This document shows positions 1 to 5,508 of a stretch of DNA of 5,508 nt, one piece after another. Every line of letters begins with the position of its first letter. Position 1 is the stretch's first letter. The DNA comes from an uncultured Clostridia bacterium. GTDB taxonomy: Bacteria > Bacillota > Clostridia > Lachnospirales > Bianqueaceae. The position numbers and the translations under genes are program-made. Under the pieces are notes generated by a model, which did no database searches, was not told where the DNA came from, and saw only the letters and a list, made by a program, of their open reading frames with translations. Location: the NCBI GenBank assembly GCA_947570515.1, contig CANOUM010000124.1, positions 1 through 5,508 on the forward strand, written 5' to 3'.

Positions 1-1711
1 GGTGGCCGATGGCTATTATGTAGGCTCTAGAGGATCGGTGGGTTCTTCACTGGTGGCGACCATGGCGGAGATTACCGAAATCAATCCTCTGCAGGCACAT
101 TACTACTGCAAAAAATGTCAGTACAGCGATTTTGATTCGCCGGAGGTAAAGGCGAAAGCCGGTATGTCCGGTTTTGATCTGCCGGACAAGGTATGCCCCG
201 TTTGCGGTACGCCGCTGACTAAGGATGGACAGGAGATCCCGTTTGAGGTGTTTTTGGGATTTGACGGAGATAAAGAGCCGGATATTGATCTGAACTTTTC
301 CGGAGAATATCAGCCCAAAGCACATGCTTATGTGGAGGAAATGTTCGGGACAGGGCATGTGTTTAGAGCAGGAACGATGGGTGGTCTGGCTGACAAGACG
401 GCGTATGGAATGGTACGCAAATACATGGAAGAGCGCGGACAGACGGCCAGTAATGCAGAAATCAACTATTTGATTTCGGGTTGTTTGGATGTAAAGCGAA
501 CGACAGGTCAGCACCCGGGAGGACAAATCATCGTACCTATGGGCTACAGTGTATATGATTTTTGTCCGGTGCAGCATCCGGCAAATGATATGAATACTCC
601 GATTGTGACGACGCATTTTGATTACAATCAGCTGCATGGGCGCTTACTCAAGCTGGATATATTGGGGCATGATGATCCCACCATGGTGCGCATGCTGGAG
701 GATTTGACGCAGACAAAGGCCACGGAGGTTCCGTTGGATGATCCCAAAGTGATGTCCTTGTTTTTAAACACAGAGGCACTGGGGGTGACGCCGGAGCAGA
801 TCGGAAGTCCGGTAGGGACGTATGGCATTTCTGAATTTGGCACCCGTTTTGTACGACAGATGCTGGTGGACACGAAACCGCAGAATTTCTCGGATCTGGT
901 CCGGATTTCAGGACTTTCCCACGGGACGGATGTGTGGAATAATAATGCAAAGGATATTGTGGATCAGGGAATTGCGCCCATTTCGGAATGTATCTGTACG
1001 CGTGAAGATATCATGATCGATTTGATTCATCTTGGTATGGATAAGCTCCAATCCTTTAAAATTATGGAGGCGGTCCGAAAAGGAAAAAAAGGCCCGGGAC
1101 TTAAGCAAAGCGATATTGATGATATGATTGCGCATGGCATTGAGCCGTGGTACCTCGAGTCCTGCAAAAAGATTCAGTATCTGTTTCCTAAGGGACATGC
1201 GGCCGCCTATGTCACGATGTCGCTGCGCATTGCCTATTACAAGGTGTATCATATGGAGGCTTATTATGCCGCCTTCTATACGATTCGTGCTGATAGCTTT
1301 GATTATGAAACGATGGCACGCGGCGAAGAAAGAGCCCGCGAGGCTATGGCTGCTGTGGATGCTAAATCTAAGGAGGAGCAGACAGCAAAGGACAAAGAAG
1401 TGCGCACGCTTCTCGAGCTTGTGATCGAATCGTACTGCCGGGGAATCGAATTTTTGCCGATCGATCTGTATGCCTCCGATCATCATAAATTCCGGATTAT
1501 TGACGGCAAGCTCCTGCCGCCGTTTGATACCTTAAACGGCATGGGGGCAACAGCGGCAGAGTCCATTGTACAAGCACGGCAGGAGGGTGAATTTCTGACA
1601 ATTGAGGATTTTATCAACCGCACTAAGGTAAGCCGCACGATGGCAGAGACCATGAAAGCCTTAGGCATCATGGGAGACCTGCCGGATACTGACCAAATGA
1701 GCCTATTTTAA
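1..1711 (+). CDS. polC: DNA polymerase III PolC-type alpha subunit, C-terminal part (5' truncated)
   Basis: PolC is the replicative DNA polymerase with built-in 3'-5' exonuclease of low-GC Gram-positives, acting at the fork with the sliding clamp. The window begins inside the gene: the first full codon is at base 2, and 569 residues remain of a family usually near 1,450, so the N-terminal, OB, exonuclease and PHP parts lie upstream. Numbering from base 2: GSRGSVGSS at 8-16 is a conserved palm motif. C36/C39 and C65/C68 form the four-Cys zinc-binding insertion. PDIDLNFSG at 93-101 holds catalytic D94 and D96, and LDILGHDDP at 218-226 holds the third catalytic Asp, D219. FPKGHAAAY at 395-403 is the fingers motif. 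A helix-hairpin-helix-like region starts near 508. The last residues, QMSLF (565-569), match the C-terminal beta-clamp-binding peptide. All key residues are intact. The stop is TAA at 1709-1711. No strong terminator follows; a promoter for the next genes begins 3 bases later. Confidence 0.98.
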   Translation, partial: VADGYYVGSRGSVGSSLVATMAEITEINPLQAHYYCKKCQYSDFDSPEVKAKAGMSGFDLPDKVCPVCGTPLTKDGQEIPFEVFLGFDGDKEPDIDLNFSGEYQPKAHAYVEEMFGTGHVFRAGTMGGLADKTAYGMVRKYMEERGQTASNAEINYLISGCLDVKRTTGQHPGGQIIVPMGYSVYDFCPVQHPANDMNTPIVTTHFDYNQLHGRLLKLDILGHDDPTMVRMLEDLTQTKATEVPLDDPKVMSLFLNTEALGVTPEQIGSPVGTYGISEFGTRFVRQMLVDTKPQNFSDLVRISGLSHGTDVWNNNAKDIVDQGIAPISECICTREDIMIDLIHLGMDKLQSFKIMEAVRKGKKGPGLKQSDIDDMIAHGIEPWYLESCKKIQYLFPKGHAAAYVTMSLRIAYYKVYHMEAYYAAFYTIRADSFDYETMARGEERAREAMAAVDAKSKEEQTAKDKEVRTLLELVIESYCRGIEFLPIDLYASDHHKFRIIDGKLLPPFDTLNGMGATAAESIVQARQEGEFLTIEDFINRTKVSRTMAETMKALGIMGDLPDTDQMSLF

Positions 1712-1714
1712 TAC

Positions 1715-1743
1715 TTGCATTTGATGTATGAAAGTGCTATAAT
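1715..1743 (+). promoter_or_regulatory. Housekeeping-sigma (SigA-type) promoter with extended -10, upstream of rimP
   Basis: A -35 box TTGCAT (1715-1720, 5/6 of TTGACA-type positions conserved in spirit: TTG plus A at position 5) is separated by exactly 17 bases from a perfect -10 TATAAT (1738-1743). A TG one base before the -10 (1735-1736) makes it an extended -10. Transcription would begin near 1750, giving a leader of about 70 bases before the rimP start. It lies 3 bases after the polC stop, so it would drive rimP-nusA-rnpM-rplGA-infB independently of polC. The start point is inferred from spacing only. Confidence 0.82.
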
Positions 1744-1763
1744 ATTCATAAAATATGGTAATG

Positions 1764-1792
1764 AGAGGAGTGAGCGAAGAGCTCACTCTTCT
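1764..1792 (+). promoter_or_regulatory. Strong hairpin in the rimP leader RNA (possible attenuator or terminator-like element)
   Basis: A perfect 8-bp inverted repeat, GAGTGAGC (1768-1775) and GCTCACTC (1781-1788), encloses a 5-base loop GAAGA. Pairing extends outward by four more pairs (1764-1767 with 1789-1792, including one G-U), for a stem of about 12 bp. The bases after it, TTCTGTATTATA, are only moderately T-rich, so it is not a convincing intrinsic terminator. It sits about 15 bases downstream of the predicted transcription start and about 20 bases upstream of the rimP SD site. Because the operon encodes NusA, which binds nascent hairpin RNA and promotes pausing and termination, feedback attenuation is a reasonable hypothesis, but it is inference. 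Confidence 0.7.
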
Positions 1793-1810
1793 GTATTATA
1801 AGAGGAAAAT

Positions 1811-1815
1811 GGAGG
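1811..1815 (+). promoter_or_regulatory. Ribosome binding site of rimP
   Basis: GGAGG lies 5 bases before GTG at 1821. It decides the start: the in-frame ATG at 1755 lies almost at the predicted transcription start with no room for an SD site, and translation from there would run through the leader hairpin. Confidence 0.8.
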
Positions 1816-1820
1816 GTGAA

Positions 1821-2300
1821 GTGAAAAAACAGGAGCTAATCGCATATGTAGAGTCCGTAGCGCTCACGCTGACACAGCAAATGAACTATGAACTGGTCGA
1901 TGTGGATTATGTAAAAGAAGGTCCCAACTGGTATTTAAAGGTATTTGCCGATAAAGAGGGCGGCTTTTCTATTAACGACTGTGTAGATCTGAGCCGTGCA
2001 CTGGAGGCAGAGCTGGAAAAGCAGGATCCAATCGAAACGGTGTACATTTTGGAGGTCAGTTCACCCGGGCTGGATCGGCCTCTCAAAAAAGATAAGGACT
2101 ATGCCAGAAGCATTGGCAAAGTGGTCGACGTCAAATTATATCAGCCGGCAGAGGCGGCCGGAGGCCAAAAAAGCTTTCAGGCAAAGCTTTTGGGGTATAA
2201 CCCGGAGACAGAAGAAGCAGAACTGGAGCTTGAGGATGGAACAAGGCTTCAGATGATGAAAAAAGAAATGTCCAGTATCAGGCTGGCTGTGATTTTTTAA
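1821..2300 (+). CDS. rimP: Ribosome maturation factor RimP (159 aa, GTG start)
   Basis: RimP (formerly YlxS/YhbC) binds the assembling 30S subunit and aids maturation of its head and central region. The hallmark block EVSSPGLDRPL is at residues 78-88. The N-terminal alpha/beta domain (about 1-85) carries the usual pattern, with a Y-E-L-V-D-V stretch near 23-28 and SINDCVDLSR at 50-59. The C-terminal SH3/Sm-like domain follows (about 90-159). GTG at 1821 is chosen because GGAGG is 5 bases upstream, the product then has the family's normal length of about 150-160 residues, and family-like sequence begins at once (KKQELIAYVE). An ATG at 1755 would add 22 residues without family character; an ATG at 1809 is a weaker alternative with AGAGG just before it. 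The gene is the first of the operon after the 1715-1743 promoter, and nusA follows 25 bases after its TAA. Confidence 0.95.
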   Translation: MKKQELIAYVESVALTLTQQMNYELVDVDYVKEGPNWYLKVFADKEGGFSINDCVDLSRALEAELEKQDPIETVYILEVSSPGLDRPLKKDKDYARSIGKVVDVKLYQPAEAAGGQKSFQAKLLGYNPETEEAELELEDGTRLQMMKKEMSSIRLAVIF

Positions 2301-2307
2301 ACATATT

Positions 2308-2314
2308 AAGGAGG
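2308..2314 (+). promoter_or_regulatory. Ribosome binding site of nusA
   Basis: AAGGAGG is a full SD core. It stands 11 bases before ATG 2326, slightly long, and only 2 bases before GTG 2317, which is too close for use. This favours the ATG, although the two starts differ by just three residues. Confidence 0.75.
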
Positions 2315-2325
2315 AAGTGGAAAAA

Positions 2326-3453
2326 ATGAACGAATTGATTCAGGCTTTGGAGCAGCTCCAAGCGGAAAAGGGGATTGACAAAGAGGTCATCTTTGAAGCG
2401 ATTGAGGCGTCGCTGGTGACAGCCTGTAAGAAAAATTTCGGTACATCACAGAATGTCACTGTGAATATGGACCGGAATAAAGGAACTGTTCGGGTGTTAG
2501 CCTGGAAAAATGTAGTGGCTGAAGTGACAGATCCGGCGCTGGAGATTCTGGTGGACGAGGCAGTCAAAATCAATGACAATTATAAAGTGGGCGATGTATG
2601 TGAAATAGAAGTTACGCCTAAAAATTTTGGCCGCATCGCGGCGCAGAATGCAAAGCAAGTCGTGGTGCAGAAGCTGCGGGAAGCGGAGCGGGGCATTGTA
2701 TACGGGGAGTATAAAGGAAAAGAACGGGATATGGTGTCTGGATTGATCCAGCGTAAGGAAAAAGGAAACGTATATATCAATCTGGGCAAGATCGAGGCGC
2801 TTTTGGCTCCTAAGGAGCAGATCCCGGGAGAGCCATATGCGATGAATCAGAGGATTAAGGCGTATGTGCTGGAGGTTAAAAACGGACAGCGCGGCCCGAT
2901 GGTGATGGTGTCCAGAACCCATCCGGAGCTGATTCAGCGCTTGTTTGAACAGGAAGTACCGGAGATTCATGATGGGATCGTGATGATTAAGAGTATTTCA
3001 CGTGAGGCGGGGTCCAGATCTAAGATTGCCGTGTACAGCAAAGATCCCATGGTAGATCCGCTGGGAGCCTGCGTGGGACCGAGCGGAAACCGTGTGAATA
3101 CCATTGTGCATGAGCTGGCAGGAGAAAAGATTGACATCGTAATCTGGAATGAAGAGCCGGCTCGCTTTATTGCTGCAGCGCTGAGTCCTGCGGAGGTTGA
3201 GCGCGTAGAGGTGGATAAAGAAGGATTTACGGCTACTGTTGTGGTACCGGATCATCAGCTTTCGCTGGCGATTGGCAAAGAAGGACAAAATGCCCGGCTG
3301 GCCGCCCGGCTGACGGGATATAAAATTGATATCAAGAGTGAAACACAGGCAGCTCAGGAAGCAGAGGAAGAGGAGTACGAATACGAGTACGAGTTCATAG
3401 AAGAAGAGGATGATGAGCTGACCATGGATGAGAGCATTGGTGAAGAAGAATGA
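2326..3453 (+). CDS. nusA: Transcription termination/antitermination factor NusA (375 aa)
   Basis: NusA binds RNA polymerase and nascent RNA, promotes pausing and hairpin-dependent termination, and takes part in antitermination on rRNA operons. Domains in order: the N-terminal polymerase-binding domain (about 1-125); an S1 RNA-binding domain (about 132-200), entered through the KGKERDMVSG stretch; KH1 (about 205-275) with its GxxG loop as GPSG at 251-254 followed by NRV; and KH2 (about 280-342) with GKEG at 317-320. Length and domain set fit the Gram-positive form, which lacks the C-terminal acidic repeat domains of E. coli NusA. Instead the last 33 or so residues are a strongly acidic tail rich in Glu and Tyr (YEYEYEF near 351-357). 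ATG 2326 is preferred because the sequence then starts MNELIQALEQL, as is usual for the family; GTG 2317 would add three residues. The stop TGA overlaps the rnpM start as ATGA, implying translational coupling. Confidence 0.97.
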   Translation: MNELIQALEQLQAEKGIDKEVIFEAIEASLVTACKKNFGTSQNVTVNMDRNKGTVRVLAWKNVVAEVTDPALEILVDEAVKINDNYKVGDVCEIEVTPKNFGRIAAQNAKQVVVQKLREAERGIVYGEYKGKERDMVSGLIQRKEKGNVYINLGKIEALLAPKEQIPGEPYAMNQRIKAYVLEVKNGQRGPMVMVSRTHPELIQRLFEQEVPEIHDGIVMIKSISREAGSRSKIAVYSKDPMVDPLGACVGPSGNRVNTIVHELAGEKIDIVIWNEEPARFIAAALSPAEVERVEVDKEGFTATVVVPDHQLSLAIGKEGQNARLAARLTGYKIDIKSETQAAQEAEEEEYEYEYEFIEEEDDELTMDESIGEEE

Positions 3454-3719
3454 AAATGCGAAAAACCCCGAAACGTAAATGCATGGGGTGTCAGGAAGTG
3501 CAGGATAAACGCAGTCTGATCCGCGTTGTGCGGTCTCCTGAAGGAGAAATCAGTATTGATCTTACAGGCCGAAAGGCAGGTCGGGGAGCATACCTGTGTC
3601 CGAAGGCTGAGTGCCTGGAGAAAGCGATCAAAACAAAAGCGCTGGAGCGTTCATTAGAAGTGACGATGGATGCGGCGCTCTATGAAACATTGAGAAAAGA
3701 GTTATCCGATGATGAATGA
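3450..3719 (+). CDS. rnpM: RNase P modulator RnpM (YlxR, DUF448 family), 89 aa
   Basis: This is a small basic RNA-binding protein of the YlxR/DUF448 family. The B. subtilis member has been reported to bind the RNA subunit of RNase P and lower its activity in vitro, hence the name RnpM. Family signatures are visible: a basic N-terminus leading to RKCMGC (9-14), a KRSLIRVVR block (20-28), an I-D strand (36-37) and the diagnostic GRGAYLC (44-50). Cys 11, 14, 50 and 55 are spaced in a way that could bind metal, but I do not claim it. The ATG overlaps the nusA stop by 4 bases (ATGA) with only a weak GAAGAAG ahead, so it probably depends on ribosomes finishing nusA. A second ATG at 3456 would drop two residues. 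The 3' end overlaps the next gene by 11 bases. Confidence 0.94.
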   Translation: MKMRKTPKRKCMGCQEVQDKRSLIRVVRSPEGEISIDLTGRKAGRGAYLCPKAECLEKAIKTKALERSLEVTMDAALYETLRKELSDDE

Positions 3720-4035
3720 ACAGAAAAAACCAAGAGCATTGTTTATGCTGGGGCTTTGCCGGAAGGCAGGCAAAAGCCGAAGCGGAGAGGAGCTCTGCGA
3801 GGAGGCCATACGAAGTCAAAAGGCCTGTGTGGTATTAGTTGCGCAGGATGCGTCCCCCAATACCTATAAGAAATTCCATGATAAATGCAGGTTTTATTCA
3901 GTTCCGATCATAGATACTCCTTTTTCCAAGGAAGAGCTGGGAGCTGCCATGGGACAGACGGCGCGTTCCTGCGTTGCGATCTGTGAACAGGGCCTGGCTA
4001 AAGGATTAACGGAAATTTTGCAGAAAAATGCATAA
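3709..4035 (+). CDS. rplGA: L7Ae-family RNA-binding protein YlxQ (RplGA), 108 aa
   Basis: This belongs to the L7Ae/L30e/S12e/Gadd45 fold, the bacterial YlxQ branch, related to kink-turn-binding proteins. Its exact cellular role is not settled; it is grouped with ribosome-associated proteins by homology. Visible features are FMLGLCRKAGKSRSGEE at 12-28 (the N-terminal helix and the RNA-contacting loop that in this family reads G-L-x-x-(R/K)-A-x-K-x-x-S-G-E), then a hydrophobic strand VVLVAQDAS with N-T-x-K-K after it, then a Cys before the next strand, and a C-terminal QGLAKGLTEIL helix. Length fits the family (about 100). The start may be ATG 3709 or the adjacent ATG 3712; AAAAGAG at 3695-3701 is 7 bases before the first. 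The 11-base overlap with rnpM suggests coupled translation. The TAA at 4033-4035 is 16 bases before infB. Confidence 0.92.
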   Translation: MMNEQKKPRALFMLGLCRKAGKSRSGEELCEEAIRSQKACVVLVAQDASPNTYKKFHDKCRFYSVPIIDTPFSKEELGAAMGQTARSCVAICEQGLAKGLTEILQKNA

Positions 4036-4037
4036 AT

Positions 4038-4044
4038 GAGGTGG
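4038..4044 (+). promoter_or_regulatory. Ribosome binding site of infB
   Basis: GAGGTGG, complementary to the 16S 3' end over GAGGTG, stands 7 bases before GTG 4052. An in-frame TGA at 4037-4039 rules out any further upstream start, so this site fixes the GTG as the infB start. Confidence 0.82.
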
Positions 4045-4051
4045 AAAAATA

Positions 4052-5508
4052 GTGGCAAAAATCAGAGTACAGCAGTTAGCAAAAGAACTCAATGTACCGG
4101 TACAGGAAATCATGAAAAAGCTGGAAGGACTGGGGATTTTCGTTCCCAATCCGATGAGCACTCTGGAACCGGCGGAGGTAGTGAAGATTAAATCTCTCAT
4201 TACCGGTAAGAAAATTACAATGGTAAGAAAAAAGGTGGTCAAGGCAGCGCCTGCAGAAGCGGCTGAAAAGAAAGAAGAAGCTAAGGAAAAGCCGGCGAAA
4301 GAGAAGACGGCTTTGGCAGCAAAGCCGGAAAGCAAGCCGCAGGCAAAACCAGAGCCAGAGAAGACGGAAGAGGAAAAGAAGCCGGAGGCTGCGAAAGAGG
4401 TAGAAAAACCAGAGACTAAGGAAGCAGAGCCGGATTCTGTTAAAAAGGAGAAGGCCGTTTCTGGGCAGCCGGAAAGTGAAAAGCCAAAAGAAGAAAAGGC
4501 GGAGGCCGAGGCGCCGAGAGTGCGTAAGGACGTAGCAGGGGCTCCGCAGCGAAGCACAGAGCGCAGACCGCGTACCGAGGGCGGCATGCAGGATAGACGG
4601 CAAAGCCGCAGCGGAGATGGCCGGCGTATGGCAGGATCCCGGGGCGCTGATGGCCGCAGCAATGAGAATCGAAACAGCGAAGGACGCAGCGGAGATAACC
4701 GCCGGTACGGAGCACAGGGCGGAGAGCGTAGTGCAGGCGGTTCTTATAACCGAAGTGCAGGAGGACGCAGCGGTGAGAATCGCGGAGGCGATAGCCGGGG
4801 CGGTGATCGGCGTTATAATAATGGCCGGGGCGGTCAAGGCGGCGATAGAAGTGCCGGCGGCTATAACCGGGGCGGCCAGGAGCATCGCCGGACAGACAAC
4901 AGGCGAAATAATGCTGATTTTCTGGATACGGGCTTAGCGATTCCGGAGCGTCCAAAGCTGGATGAAAAGCCGGCTAAGAAAAATGACCGGATTCGGAAAG
5001 AAAAACAGAAAAATACAGCAACCGAAGAATATAAAAATAAGAAAAACAAGCTGATGCAGGAGGCAAATTATCTGGAGGATGATCGCCTCGCCAGACATAA
5101 GAAAAAAGGTCCCAAGAAGCCGGTTGAACGGCAGGCCGTACAGGAAGAGGAGATCTCTATCATTGCCCTGCCGGACAGCATGACGGTAAAAGAGTTTGCG
5201 GATATGCTGCATAAACCGATTAACCAGATCATTAAGGCATTGATGGGAAAAGGCATTATGGCAGGACTGAATCAAATGATTGAATTTGAGCAGGCCGAAG
5301 AGCTGGCTATGGATATGGGCATTTTGGTCGAGCATCAGGTGGAGGAGGATATTTTTGCTGCCTATGCCAATCATGCTGAGGACAGCGAAGAGAATATGGT
5401 GACCAGACCTCCGGTTGTGGTCGTAATGGGACATGTAGATCATGGTAAAACCTCTTTGCTTGATGCGATCCGGGATACTAAGGTTACCGAAGGGGAAGCC
5501 GGCGGTAT
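4052..5508 (+). CDS. infB: Translation initiation factor IF-2, N-terminal part (3' truncated, GTG start)
   Basis: IF2 is the GTPase that places fMet-tRNA on the 30S subunit and promotes 50S joining. The window has 485 complete codons plus two bases, with no stop, so the rest of the G domain and domains II-IV lie outside. Domains seen: a first IF2_N module (1-50, starting [14 protein letters not shown]); a Lys/Glu/Pro/Ala-rich flexible linker (about 52-160); an Arg/Gly-rich, lysine-free repeat tract (182-285); a charged Lys-rich stretch (about 297-365); a second IF2_N module (about 367-428, [21 protein letters not shown]); and the start of the GTPase domain, [17 protein letters not shown], with the G1 P-loop GHVDHGKT at 460-467. 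The reading ends just inside the switch I/G2 area (EGEAGG). GTG 4052 is the only usable start, with GAGGTGG upstream and an in-frame stop at 4037. Long reverse-strand open frames across 4006-4955 are by-products of the biased linker composition. Confidence 0.97.
   Translation, partial: MAKIRVQQLAKELNVPVQEIMKKLEGLGIFVPNPMSTLEPAEVVKIKSLITGKKITMVRKKVVKAAPAEAAEKKEEAKEKPAKEKTALAAKPESKPQAKPEPEKTEEEKKPEAAKEVEKPETKEAEPDSVKKEKAVSGQPESEKPKEEKAEAEAPRVRKDVAGAPQRSTERRPRTEGGMQDRRQSRSGDGRRMAGSRGADGRSNENRNSEGRSGDNRRYGAQGGERSAGGSYNRSAGGRSGENRGGDSRGGDRRYNNGRGGQGGDRSAGGYNRGGQEHRRTDNRRNNADFLDTGLAIPERPKLDEKPAKKNDRIRKEKQKNTATEEYKNKKNKLMQEANYLEDDRLARHKKKGPKKPVERQAVQEEEISIIALPDSMTVKEFADMLHKPINQIIKALMGKGIMAGLNQMIEFEQAEELAMDMGILVEHQVEEDIFAAYANHAEDSEENMVTRPPVVVVMGHVDHGKTSLLDAIRDTKVTEGEAGG
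4595..4906 (+). repeat. Degenerate Arg/Gly-rich repeat tract inside infB
   Basis: It encodes IF2 residues 182-285: by my count 25 Arg, 28 Gly and no Lys in 104 residues. Two short units recur: GRS(N/G)(E/D)NR at 4652-4672, 4682-4702 and 4763-4783; and RSAGG at 4727-4741, 4751-4765 and 4847-4861, the latter two adjoining YNR. The DNA copies share cores such as GGACGCAGCGG (4681 and 4762 areas) but differ at third codon positions, so they look like old, diverged duplications rather than a fresh tandem repeat. Confidence 0.8.

Noticed and set aside
908..1486. 192-codon reverse-strand open frame inside polC, and similar ones at 47-637 and 628-950
   Set aside because: They are antisense shadows of polC: the + strand keeps all PolC motifs through these stretches, and the reverse products show no recognisable family or start signals.
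1764..1800. Leader hairpin as a clear intrinsic terminator of polC
   Set aside because: The stem is strong, but the tail TTCTGTATTATA lacks a continuous T run. It also lies downstream of a strong promoter within its own leader, so I call it a hairpin of unknown function rather than a terminator.
1755..1820. Extended RimP start at ATG 1755 (22 extra residues)
   Set aside because: It starts about 5 bases from the predicted transcription start, has no SD site, and would run through the leader hairpin; GTG 1821 has GGAGG at correct spacing and gives the normal family length.
4006..4955. Several long overlapping reverse-strand open frames (up to 269 codons) opposite infB
   Set aside because: They lie opposite the Lys/Glu- and Arg/Gly-rich IF2 linker, where biased composition removes reverse-strand stops. 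Their products are low-complexity Ser/Phe/Leu/Ala or Arg/Cys/His runs with no SD sites or family features, while the + strand reads as textbook IF2.
1..5508. Mobile element, CRISPR array, toxin-antitoxin, defence or other accessory system
   Set aside because: The whole window is filled by six collinear conserved housekeeping genes with gaps of at most 109 bases; no direct-repeat arrays, transposase or integrase motifs or tRNA-like folds were seen.

Overview
This 5.5 kb window holds one densely packed housekeeping block on the + strand, with gene order polC (3' end) - rimP - nusA - rnpM (ylxR) - rplGA (ylxQ) - infB (5' part). PolC is the Gram-positive-type replicative polymerase. The order polC-rimP-nusA-ylxR-ylxQ-infB is the classic Firmicutes arrangement. 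Purine-rich Shine-Dalgarno (SD) sites, moderate GC and a long Lys/Glu-rich then Arg/Gly-rich N-terminus on IF2 suggest a Clostridia member, probably Lachnospiraceae-like. The family-level guess is inference from the look of the proteins, not from a database search.

Layout: positions 1-1711 encode the last 569 residues of DNA polymerase III PolC. These cover the palm with its catalytic aspartates, the fingers and the C-terminal clamp-binding peptide. The 109-base gap 1712-1820 is the only real intergenic region. It carries a near-consensus extended -10 promoter (TTGCAT, 17 bp, TATAAT) and a strong leader hairpin just upstream of rimP. From 1821 onward rimP, nusA, rnpM, rplGA and infB follow with gaps of 25 bases or less, or with overlaps (nusA/rnpM by 4 bases, rnpM/rplGA by 11 bases). 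This implies one transcript and translational coupling. infB has no stop codon inside the window and runs off the 3' end just after the G1 (P-loop) motif.

How the genes work together: from the promoter on, this is a transcription-translation module. RimP matures the 30S subunit and NusA controls pausing, termination and antitermination. RnpM is an RNase P-binding modulator, RplGA/YlxQ is an L7Ae-type RNA-binding protein, and IF2 delivers initiator tRNA. The leader hairpin is a plausible control point, since NusA acts on RNA hairpins.

I found no mobile element, CRISPR array, tRNA, rRNA or foreign gene. The most interesting sequence-level items are the rimP leader hairpin, the lysine-free Arg/Gly repeat tract in IF2 with a possible internal start just before it, and the acidic Glu/Tyr tail of NusA. 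I see no evidence here for a previously undescribed system.
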